DNA of 64,000 nt, taken from Mesostigma viride. Lineage: Eukaryota > Streptophyta > Mesostigmatophyceae > Mesostigmatales > Mesostigmataceae. The stretch spans positions 434,001 to 498,000 of the forward strand of contig RPFO01000167.1 in NCBI GenBank assembly GCA_009746045.1, written 5' to 3'. Below are positions 9,440 through 18,500 of this stretch, piece by piece (within the stretch, counting starts at the first letter, position 1; every line of letters starts with the position of its first letter). A model generated the notes under the pieces. That model worked only from the letters and a program-made list of their open reading frames with translations. It was not told where the DNA came from and did not search any database. The position numbers and the translations under genes were made by a program.

Positions 9440-10087
9440 ATGACGTTCTACAGGACGAAGGGGGGCGAGTGGATCGATATTACCGAATGGCAACAAAAGC
9501 GTGACGACTTGGAAGACAGGCTTCGGGGTGTGGTTAAGAGCGCGCTCCGGCTTTTGCCGGACATTAAGCTGTCGTTCAAGCGAAAGGAGGGTGGAGAGGG
9601 TCTTCTGACACGTATGCGACCAGACGCGACGGACGCGGTTCTTGTTTTCAATATGGAGGGCCGTGGGATCCCAAAGCCGACCGTAGAGCCATTTGAGGAG
9701 GTGCTTGTGAGGTCTGGTGCTATAAGGCCCATTGATTATTCGAAACCCTGGATGTGGTATGAGACCGTTGATGCTGATGGTAATGTCATTCGAAAACGGG
9801 TAATGGGTTATGATACGGGAGAAGGGTGTGAGGGTTTGGGGGGAGAGGGACGGTTCAAGTGGGTCATCTTGAAAGACGGCAAGTACTTCAAGCATCACAC
9901 TCAAACAATGAACGACTGGCTGTTCAACTCTGCTGATGATTGCATGAAATGGTTGAGGGAATACGTGCATGAGTGGGGAAGTGCCGGTGTTGACGAGTTT
10001 GAGAAGGCGGTTCGTGAGGTGATGTCCGCGCTGGGGGAGGAGTACAAGTTCGAGTGTGTGACGGAGGCGAATCGATTCTGCGACTGA
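9440..10087 (+). CDS. unknown protein, tandem paralogue B
   Basis: A 215-residue protein. An open frame continues 53 codons upstream, but that stretch is the intergenic cassette, so the ATG matching the paralogue's start is used. Compared with paralogue A it has a ten-residue insertion after residue 12 (TEWQQKRDDL region) and otherwise aligns along its length. No domain is recognised; a mixed charged composition without signal peptide or membrane segment suggests a soluble intracellular protein. Confidence 0.75.
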   Translation: MTFYRTKGGEWIDITEWQQKRDDLEDRLRGVVKSALRLLPDIKLSFKRKEGGEGLLTRMRPDATDAVLVFNMEGRGIPKPTVEPFEEVLVRSGAIRPIDYSKPWMWYETVDADGNVIRKRVMGYDTGEGCEGLGGEGRFKWVILKDGKYFKHHTQTMNDWLFNSADDCMKWLREYVHEWGSAGVDEFEKAVREVMSALGEEYKFECVTEANRFCD

Positions 10088-10423
10088 AGTGTTGGGTGTG
10101 ATTTTCTTGCGCCAACGGCCGTTGGAACCTGCAAATTAGGGTTTGATTTTCTTGCGCCAAAGGCCGTTGGAACCTGCAAATTAGGGTTTGATTTTCTTTG
10201 CGCGAACGGGCTGGAAAGTTGGGTGTGATTCGCCACGTGGCACTATGGATGTAATCAATAAATGCATAATAAAAAATTTTTTTGTGCATTTTTCGTGCGC
10301 CAACGGCCGTTGGAGGCTGGAAAATGGTGTGATTTTGGTGGGCGTAATAAATCATTCTTGTTGTTTCAAGCCAAAGGCCGTTGACGGTGAGAAATGTGTA
10401 TCAAACGGTGTTGGTGGTCGCAG
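10088..10423 (+). promoter_or_regulatory. shared intergenic cassette, copy 3
   Basis: Palindromes at 10114 and 10300 with a one-base variant near 10157, then the ATGGATGTAATCAATAAATG block, then TATCAAACGGTGTTGGTGG and TCGCAG directly before the ATG. The gene downstream (10424) is unrelated in protein sequence to 8531 and 9440, so the conservation belongs to the spacer itself. Confidence 0.75.
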
Positions 10424-11206
10424 ATGGCGGTCAAATGCACGGTTGCGTGGTGCCAGGAAGCGAGAGCAGGAGGGGATGACTTGTGCGTGCGTCATGTCAG
10501 CGTGCGAACGGGAATGGCAGGGAGGGTGAAGGATTTGTTTGCAAAAAAGGGGGGGTGTATCGCCCGGGATTGCCAGCTTCCATTCGGGACGGATTGCATG
10601 CCTTTTTGTGATGGACACGCCAAGTTGTCAGGGGAGATGCAAGAGGTGATCAAAGGAGGCTTGTTGTTTGTGCATGGCGAGTCCAGTGCTGGTGAAGGAC
10701 CTCTTGTCCTGAGTTTTGAGGTGGACGGTGCTGGAAGTCTGGAAAGAATGGCGGTCAGGTCGCGGGAATGGATGTTGAATCACCCTGACTTTGACTCGTA
10801 TGCCTACTGCCAAGGTTTCGGGGACGCCGTTTTTACATGGATGCTGTGCTCGGAGGATGACGTGCATGCGATTGTTTCGCATGACGACTTGGATATCGCA
10901 GGCGCCATGGGCGCAGACCTGTTGTTGTATTTCATGATTGGATGGGGTTGCGGATTTTTGGAAGGTGATTGGTGGGTCCCGCACCTCGCAAGGCTTACTT
11001 TTGCGGTCGGCGAATTGCCTGTACCTGTTGAAGTCTCAAAAACTCGTGTGGAGATGGCTGCCGTTCTGGCATCGGGGGTTAAGCGCCAAGCCCGATTTGC
11101 CATGACCGTTGTTGCTGATGCTGAGGGGGAGGAAATTGAGAAGGTCGTGGAAAGGGTCGTCCTGGCCTCTGCCCTAGTGGAGAGAGCAAGGAATGCATGC
11201 GACTAG
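10424..11206 (+). CDS. double C-x4-C...C-x2-H zinc-knuckle protein
   Basis: A 260-residue protein. An in-frame ATG 30 bases upstream lies in the conserved spacer, whose other copies are out of frame there, so 10424 is chosen. Two zinc-knuckle-like units lie at the N-terminus: KCTVAWCQEARAGGDDLCVRH and, after about 25 residues, GCIARDCQLPFGTDCMPFCDGH. The C-x4-C-x(9-11)-C-x2-H spacing resembles the small repeats in oomycete and algal proteins often annotated as WRKY19-like. The C-terminal 180 residues contain no domain I know. The next two Cys-rich genes share the knuckle, so this is a local family; binding of nucleic acid or protein is inferred only. Confidence 0.7.
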   Translation: MAVKCTVAWCQEARAGGDDLCVRHVSVRTGMAGRVKDLFAKKGGCIARDCQLPFGTDCMPFCDGHAKLSGEMQEVIKGGLLFVHGESSAGEGPLVLSFEVDGAGSLERMAVRSREWMLNHPDFDSYAYCQGFGDAVFTWMLCSEDDVHAIVSHDDLDIAGAMGADLLLYFMIGWGCGFLEGDWWVPHLARLTFAVGELPVPVEVSKTRVEMAAVLASGVKRQARFAMTVVADAEGEEIEKVVERVVLASALVERARNACD

Positions 11207-11219
11207 GTGTTTTTGGTCG

Positions 11220-11233
11220 CCAACGGCCGTTGG
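11220..11233. promoter_or_regulatory. palindrome 14 bp past the stop of the zinc-knuckle gene
   Basis: A perfect CCAACGGCCGTTGG immediately after the 10424 gene and 45 bp before the next ATG, a spacing well suited to a transcription-terminating hairpin. Confidence 0.7.
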
Positions 11234-11277
11234 ACTTGCAAAATGTCCTGTGAGCTGAGTCCGTTTCTTAACTTGCC

Positions 11278-11622
11278 ATGGACGTCGGTTGTGCAGGGGC
11301 AGGGTGTAGGATGGAGTGCGGAAAAGAAGGAAAGGAAGGGGGGGAGACTACAAAGGAAAACCTGATAGAGGTTGTGGAGGCCGAACTGGAAGACCTGCCC
11401 GATCTGGTTCTCGAAGAGGACGGGCAATTGCACGCTGAACGTCCTGATGGCGTGGGCATGATGATGTCGGAGGTTGATGGGTATGGTGGAATTGCTAAAG
11501 GTGTATTGCGTAAATTGAGCCGTGAGGAGAATGTGGGGACTCCGGCTCATGTTTTGGTCAGTTTTATGAACGACAATTGGGGTCGAATGCAACCCACTAA
11601 AGATGGGGAGGATGTTGACTAG
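11278..11622 (+). CDS. small acidic hypothetical protein
   Basis: A 114-residue ORF rich in Glu and Asp with a Cys/Gly start (GCAGAGCRMECG). If the TGTGCAG inside this start were used as a splice acceptor, as suggested for its neighbours, translation would begin at the second Met, giving about 103 residues. No family is recognised. A poly(A)-like AATAAA lies about 35 bp after the stop. Confidence 0.5.
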   Translation: MDVGCAGAGCRMECGKEGKEGGETTKENLIEVVEAELEDLPDLVLEEDGQLHAERPDGVGMMMSEVDGYGGIAKGVLRKLSREENVGTPAHVLVSFMNDNWGRMQPTKDGEDVD

Positions 11623-11816
11623 AATGTGATTTTATGATGAATGTAAATTTATTTAATAAAGAAGAATCATTTGGAAAAAATCGCCTGATGGTGTCAAGTT
11701 TTGTGCGTCTAAGGCCAACGGCCCTTGGGGTGTGTGGAATTTAACAGGGCCAACGGCCGTTGACCCTGCTTAATGCGTGCGTTTGCGGGTGGTGTAAAAA
11801 ATATCGATGTGCACAG

Positions 11817-12389
11817 ATGGACCGCATTCGATGCGAACATCGGGATTGCCAATGGGAAGGAATGCCGACGGACAGCGAGTGGTTCTGTCCCAAGCATTCT
11901 GACGTATGGGGGGCGTTGTTTGCCGAAATCGAGAGCGGGCTGATGACGATTGACCGTCACATCGTGACGAAAAAGTGGAAGCCTTGGCCCAACAACATGG
12001 TTTTGGTCTTGTACTATGTTGACAAGAAGCCTCGATTCATGCTGCGTGATGCAGAGTGGGTGATAGAGGAGGTGGGACAGATGCGACCTGGAGAGGGGAT
12101 AGGCGGAGAGGACAAGCCGCCAAGGCATGTGTGGGCTTACATGGGAGACCATCCCGACTGTCCAACGGCCAAAGTGTGGCATGACATGGGAAGGGACATG
12201 GCCACGGAGTCCGCGTATGAGTGCGCGCGACTCGTGACAGCGCTCTTGGAGGGGGAGGTGAAAGACCTGATGCGCAAGGGGGGGTTGGTAGAGAAGATTA
12301 GACAGCAGATTAGACGTGTGTGTGATTTTGATGAGGAGATTGATGAGAAGCCGGCAAAGAGGGGAAGGGTGGACAGAATTGCTCAGTAA
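11817..12389 (+). CDS. single zinc-knuckle protein
   Basis: A 190-residue protein; the ATG follows CACAG. The N-terminus holds one knuckle, RCEHRDCQWEGMPTDSEWFCPKH (C-x4-C-x12-C-x2-H), the same pattern as in the genes before and after. The rest is unrecognised and ends with a basic segment (KPAKRGRVDR), a possible nuclear localisation signal. Two near-palindromes precede it (about 11713 and 11750), so the pattern palindrome, GCAG or CACAG, ATG holds here too. Confidence 0.7.
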   Translation: MDRIRCEHRDCQWEGMPTDSEWFCPKHSDVWGALFAEIESGLMTIDRHIVTKKWKPWPNNMVLVLYYVDKKPRFMLRDAEWVIEEVGQMRPGEGIGGEDKPPRHVWAYMGDHPDCPTAKVWHDMGRDMATESAYECARLVTALLEGEVKDLMRKGGLVEKIRQQIRRVCDFDEEIDEKPAKRGRVDRIAQ

Positions 12390-12612
12390 GAAAGAGACGG
12401 AGAAAATATGATTTGATTAATCTGATCCGTGTAATTGAAACTAATTTATTTTGTCTCATAAAACTTACATCGGACCTTCTTTGAACCAACAATTATTGCA
12501 CAACAAGACTAGATTGAGAATTGTGTGAGAAAGACGCCAGAGGGGGTTCTGACGGTCCTCATTGCCCCTGTTATACAATGGCTGCTGTATGGGACTCATG
12601 GCAATTGCGCAG

Positions 12613-13399
12613 ATGGCAACGAAATGCAAAATCTGTACGGAGCCCGTAAGGGTCGAGGGACTGTGCGCGGAACATTACAAGTTCCTACAAGCGCACGACC
12701 TCGAGTACCAACATGCCAAGGATCCATACGGGGGGTGTGGATTTCTTAGATGTGATAGACCACTGGAGGGATTGGATGTGTATTGCAAGACACATCTACC
12801 TTTTGCCGAGATTCAAGTTGGAGGACGTGTGCGCTCGTGGGATCGCATACGTAGCAAGTTTGCAGATGTTGATGGGGAAGACCGGAATGACACGCTCGGT
12901 CCTCCACTTCACGGCAACGCACACTGGGGAACGGAAAGTTGAGCTGGTGCGCCTCGACAGGCAGGGACTCGAGATTTTGGCAGAGGGGGACAGCGCGTAC
13001 GGGTTTGCTCATGGGCAAAACGTTACCATGGGGGATTCCTTGCAGGGTGTGGCGCGTGAATGCGCGTACACCTTGATGACGAATAATGGATTTGTGGAAG
13101 CACAAAGACTGCACAAGGATATTTTGGAGATGCTTCTTGCCGCAGAGCCGGTGGGACTGCCGAAGAGGCCTGAGGAGCGGGACCGTTTGATCAGGATGGT
13201 GGTGAAGGCGGATATAGATGCAGATGTGGAGGCCGCAAAGGCGAAGGCAGAGGAAGCGCGTCGTGCAAAGGAGGAATCGGATCAAGAACTGTTGGAGAAG
13301 ATGCAGAGCTCCAACAAAATTTTGCATCGTTTGGGGATGGCGGACGTCGCTTATGAATGCGAGTCCGGGAAGGGGAAGAAACAAAAGAGGAAAAGATAA
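12613..13399 (+). pseudogene. double zinc-knuckle protein, frameshifted
   Basis: The ATG directly follows GCGCAG. The first frame encodes MATKCKICTEPVRVEGLCAEH and GCGFLRCDRPLEGLDVYCKTH, two knuckles, then runs into FAEIQ. The second frame (from about 12800 to the stop) continues with RFKLEDVCARG and a long helical, Lys/Glu/Ala-rich coiled-coil-like segment, ending GKKQKRKR. The break falls near 12800-12830 and one indel would join the frames. It may be a genuine mutation, a sequencing error or a short intron; the combined length would be about 260 residues, like the 10424 gene. Confidence 0.6.
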
Positions 13400-13639
13400 T
13401 AATGGGAATGATCGCCCACCAGTTGTTCTTGTCACAGAAATGCTTTTGTTAATGCTGGCGAACTTGGGACGGTCGTCCGTATTTCAACATTTCGTTGCCT
13501 TTAAAATTGATTGATGGGTAAATAATAATACTGAGCAAGCCTTCCATTTTATGTGTCTGTGGTCATACAATTTCGTTATTGTTTCAACCCTTGCAACGAG
13601 GTTTTTCTTGTCCCATGCATGTAAGTCTCAACCTTGGTG
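13400..13639. other. spacer without recognisable feature
   Basis: AT-rich, no palindrome, no convincing ORF. It marks the transition from the palindrome-rich gene block to the plastid-derived fragment. Confidence 0.5.
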
Positions 13640-14200
<561 letters not shown>

Positions 14201-14224
14201 CAATCATGGCTATTCTCTTAATGC

Positions 14225-14560
14225 CCTATCATGGCTATTTGTTTGTGTATGTTTTGCCCATGTTATTACATTAATGGCATGATGTTGTGGATTGCTCTAT
14301 CTATGATGGTTGTTCGTTTGTGTATGCTTTGCCCATGCTGTTACAGTAATGGCATGATGTTGTGGATTGCTAGCTCAATCTATGATGGTTGTTCGTTTGT
14401 GTATGCTTTGCCCATGCTGTTACAGTAATGGCATGATGTTGTGGATTGCTAGCTCAATCTATGATGGTTGTTCGTTTGTGTATGCTTTGCCCATGTTGTT
14501 ACAGTAATGGCATGATTTTGTGGATTGCTCAACCTATGAGGGTTGTTCGTTTGTGTATGT
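14225..14560. repeat. about 75-bp tandem repeat
   Basis: About four copies of a unit containing TATGATGGTTGTTCGTTTG, TGTATG(C/T)TTTGCCCATG and GTAATGGCATGATGTTGTGG. The ORFs across it are repeat shadows. Confidence 0.8.
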
Positions 14561-14578
14561 TTTGCGCGCAGATCACAA

Positions 14579-14784
14579 TGGATTGCCTCATCTGCCGCAG
14601 CAAGCGAAGCACCCTTACTGGTTCCAAGATCTTATCCTACTGGATGCCAAGCAGGCTGGCGAAGGGTATCACAGTACGTACTTTGAAACTTGATGCCGCA
14701 AAACAACTACAACTTCGTTTTAACCCTTTAGCCGTTTTGAGTGATATTTACAGCGGACATTACATTTTTGTTGCTACGGGATGA
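14579..14784 (+). CDS. short ORF with CxxC start
   Basis: A 68-residue ORF beginning MDCLICRSKR, with an ATG 6 bases after GCGCAG, as in the genes to the left. A C-x2-C pair at residues 3-6 hints at a truncated zinc-knuckle relative. No second half is present. It could be a first exon or a remnant; support is weak. Confidence 0.3.
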
Positions 14785-15208
14785 GAATTGAGCTTTGTAA
14801 TGCTAGCAGGTGTCACCAACCAAACTGTCCGCTATTTGTAGTGGGCATTTATTGTTAGAGCTTGCAGCTGGGTCCCTGCTCCTCCACATGTTCATGAGCC
14901 CTTTACTACCTTCCTTTCTGTCAGGGGGTGCTATATTTGGCACCCATAGGACATTGCAATATGACCAATGACATGACCCCCAAGGTGGTGAATATATGTG
15001 TGTGCTTGTGTCCTATAATGGACCATAACTAACTATTAGGTTGGTTTGTGGACATTATCATGGAAAGTGACAATTGCCCGGTTTTTATAGCGGGCAGTTG
15101 GACACGATTTTAAGGGTTGACCTATTAGCTTTGTCAGATGTGTGTGCTGCACCGCACCGCTTGCTAACATATTCGGCGGATTTCTTCTTTGTCGTCTGCG
15201 TGTCACAG
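14785..15208. other. spacer without recognisable feature
   Basis: No palindrome or homologous block seen. It ends with a pyrimidine-rich stretch and GTGTCACAG that would serve as a splice acceptor for the segment at 15209. Confidence 0.4.
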
Positions 15209-15508
15209 CGTGCTTGTACGCACAACCACCCGCCTTCCCCTCCGCCGGCGCCCCCGCCGCCGGGCTCTCCGCCGCCACCGGTGTTGCCCCCTGCGGCCGC
15301 CGGCCCTTCAGCGCCGTCGGAAGCTGCAGCGGCAGCACAGCAAATGCCCCCTCCACCCGCACCATCGTCCGGGCAAGAGGCGCGCGGTGTAGATGCAGCA
15401 AAGGCGGCGAAGCAGCGGAGGAAATCGGGGGTTTCTGGGTCATCGGGTTCCGATGCCGCGACGGCAGCAACTGGAAAAGCACCCCACCACAAACTAGCCC
15501 TTGTCCGG
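15209..15508 (+). CDS. candidate 100-codon internal exon, Pro/Ala-rich
   Basis: A GC-rich stretch bounded by TGTCACAG and GG/GTAGGT, a good acceptor and donor pair. The interval is exactly 300 bases, open in one frame and phase 0 at both ends. It encodes a Pro-rich segment (PPSPPPAPPPPGSPPPP), Ala-rich segments and KQRRKSG, then LALVR. The composition resembles the LCIB host gene more than the palindrome-compartment genes. Flanking exons are not visible: the satellite begins 35 bp downstream. If real, the host gene may be severed by the satellite or contain it as an intron. Confidence 0.4.
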
Positions 15509-15543
15509 GTAGGTGTTACGCACATGTGATTTTCTTGCGCCAT

Positions 15544-18500
15544 CTTGTCCTTGTCCTTGTCCTTGTCCTTGTCCTGCTCCTTGTCCTTGTCCTTGTCCTT
15601 GTCCTTGTCCTTGTCCTTGTCCTTGTCCTTGGCCTTGGCCTTGGCCTTGTCCTTGGCCTTGTCCTTGTCCTTGTCCTGCTCCTTGTCCTTGTCCTGCTCC
15701 TTGTGCCAGCACCTTGTGCTTGTCCTTGTCCTTGTCCTTGTGCCAGCACCTTGTCCTTCTCCTTGTCCTTGTCCTTGTCCTTGTCCTTGTCCTTGTCCTT
15801 GTCCTTGTCCTTGTCCTTGTCCTTGTCCTTGTCCTTGTCCTTGTCCTTGTCCTTGTCCTTGTCCTTGTCCTTGTCCTTGTCCTTGTCCTTGTCCTTGTCC
15901 TTGTCCTTGTCCGGGTCCTTGTCCTTGTCCTTGTCCTTGTCCTTGTCCTTGTCCTTGTCCTTGTCCTTGTCCTTGTCCTTGTCCTTGTCCTTGTCCTTGT
16001 CCTTGTAATTGTGCTTGTCCTTGTCCTTGTCCTTGTCCTTGTCCTTGTCCTTGTCCTTGTCCTTGTCCTTGTCCTTGTCCTTTGCCTTGTCCTTGTCCTT
16101 GTCCTTGTCCTTGTCCTTGTCCTGCTCCTTGTCCTTGTCCTGCTCCTTGTCCTGCTCCTTGTCCTGCTCCTTGTCCCGCTCCTTATCCTGCTCCTTGTCC
16201 TGCTCCTTGTCCTGCTCCTTGTCCTTGTCCTTCTCCATGTCCTTGTCCTTGTCCTTGTCCTTGTCCTTGTCCTTGTCCTTGTCCTTGTCCTTGTGCTTGT
16301 CCTTGTCCTTGTCCTTGTCCTTGTCCTTGTCCTTGTCCTTGTCCTTGTCCTTGTCCTTGTCCTTGTCCTTGTCCTTGTCCTTGTCCTTGTCCTTGTCCTT
16401 GTCCTTGTCCTTGTCCTTGTCCTTGTCCTTGTCCTTGTCCTTGTCCTTGTCCTTGTCCTTGTCCTTGTCCTTGTCCTTGTCCGGGTCCTTGTCCTTGTCC
16501 TTGTCCTTGTCCTTGTCCTTGTCCTTGTCCTTGTCCTTGTCCTTGTCCTTGTCCTTGTCCTTGTCCTTGTCCTTGTCCTTGTCCTTGTCCTTGTCCTTGT
16601 CCTTGTCCTTGTCCTTGTCCTTGTCCTTGTCCTTGTCCTTGTCCTTGTCCTTGTCCTTGTCCTTGTCCTTGTCCTTGTCCTTGTCCTTGTCCTTGTCCTT
16701 GTCCTTGTCCTTGTCCTTGTCCTTGTCCTTGTCCTTGTCCTTGTCCTTGTCCTTGTCCTTGTCCTTGTCCTTGTCCTTGTCCTTGTCCTTGTCCTTGTCC
16801 TTGTCCTTGTCCTTGTCCTTGTCCTTGTCCTTGTCCTTGTCCTTGTCCTTGTCCTTGTCCTTGTCCTTGTCCTTGTCCTTGTCCTTGTCCTTGTCCTTGT
16901 CCTTGTCCTTGTCCTTGTCCTTGTCCTTGTCCTTGTCCTTGTCCTTGTCCTTGTCCTTGTCCTTGTCCTTGTCCTTGTCCTTGTCCTTGTCCTTGTCCTT
17001 GTCCTTGTCCTTGTCCTTGTCCTTGTCCTCGTCCTTGTTCTTGTCCTTGTCCTTGTCCTTGTCCTTGTCCTTGTCCTTGTCCTTGTCCTTGTCCTTGTCC
17101 TTGTCCTTGTCCTTGTCCTTGTCCTTGTCCTTGTCCTTGTCCTTGTCCTTGTCCTTGTCCTTGTCCTTGTCCTTGTCCTTGTCCTTGTCCTTGTCCTTGT
17201 CCTTGTCCTTGTCCTTGTCCTTGTCCTTGTCCTTGTCCTTGTCCTTGTCCTCGTCCTTGTTCTTGTCCTTGTGCCAGCACCTTGTCCTTGTCCTTGTCCT
17301 TGTCCTGCTCCTTGTCCTGCTCCTTGTCCTGCTCCTTGTCCTGCTCCTTGTCCTGCTCCTTGTCCTTGTCCTTGTCCTTGTCCTTGTCCTTGTCCTTGTC
17401 CTTGTCCTTGTCCTTGTCCTTGGCCTTGGCCTTGGCCTTGGCCTTGGCCTTGGCCTTGGCCTTGGCCTTGGCCTTGGCCTTGGCCTTGGCCTTGGCCTTG
17501 GCCTTGGCCTTGGCCTTGGCCTTGGCCTTGGCCTTGGCCTTGGCCTTGGCCTTGGCCTTGGCCTTGGCCTTGGCCTAGGCCTTGGCCTTGGCCTTTGCCT
17601 TGGCCTTGTCCTTGTCCTTGTCCTTGTCCTTGTCCTTGTCCTTGTCCTTGTCCTTGTCCTTGTCCTTGTCCTTGTCCTTGTCCTTGTCCTTGTCCTTGTC
17701 CTTGTCCTTGTCCTTGTCCTTGTCCTTGTCCTTGTCCTTGTCCTTGTCCTTGTCCTTGTCCTTGTCCTTGTCCTTGTCCTTGTCCTTATTCTTGTCCTTG
17801 TCCTTGTCCTTGTCCTTGTCCTTGTCCTTGTCCTTGTCCTTGTCCTTGTCCTTGTCCTTGTCCTTGTCCTTGTCCTTGTCCTTGTCCTTGTCCTTGTCCT
17901 TGTCCTTGTCCTTGTCCTTGTCCTTGTCCTTGTCCTTGTCCTTGTCCTTGTCCTTGTCCTTGTCCTTGTCCTTGTCCTTGTCCTTGTCCTTGTCCTTGTC
18001 CTTGTCCTTGTCCTTGTCCTTGTCCTCGTCCTTGTTCTTGTCCTTGTGCCAGCACCTTGTCCTTGTCCTTGTCCTTGTCCTGCTCCTTGTCCTGCTCCTT
18101 GTCCTTGTCCTTGTCCTTGTCCTTGTCCTTGTCCTTGTCCTGCTCCTTGTCCTGCTCCTTGTCCTGCTCCTTGTCCTGCTCCTTGTCCTGCTCCTTGTCC
18201 TTGTCCTTGTCCTGGTCCTTGTCCTTGTCCTTGTCCTTGGCCTTGGCCTTGGCCTTGGCCTTGGCCTTGGCCTTGGCCTTGGCCTTGGCCTTGGCCTTGG
18301 CCTTGGCCTTGGCCTTGGCCTTGGCCTTGGCCTTGGCCTTGGCCTTGGCCTTGGCCTTGGCCTTGGCCTTGGCCTTGGCCTTGGCCTTGGCCTTGGCCTT
18401 GGCCTTGGCCTTGGCCTTGGCCTTGGCCTTGGCCTTGGCCTTGGCCTTGGCCTTGGCCTTGGCCTTGGCCTTGGCCTTGGCCTTGGCCTTGGCCTTGGCC

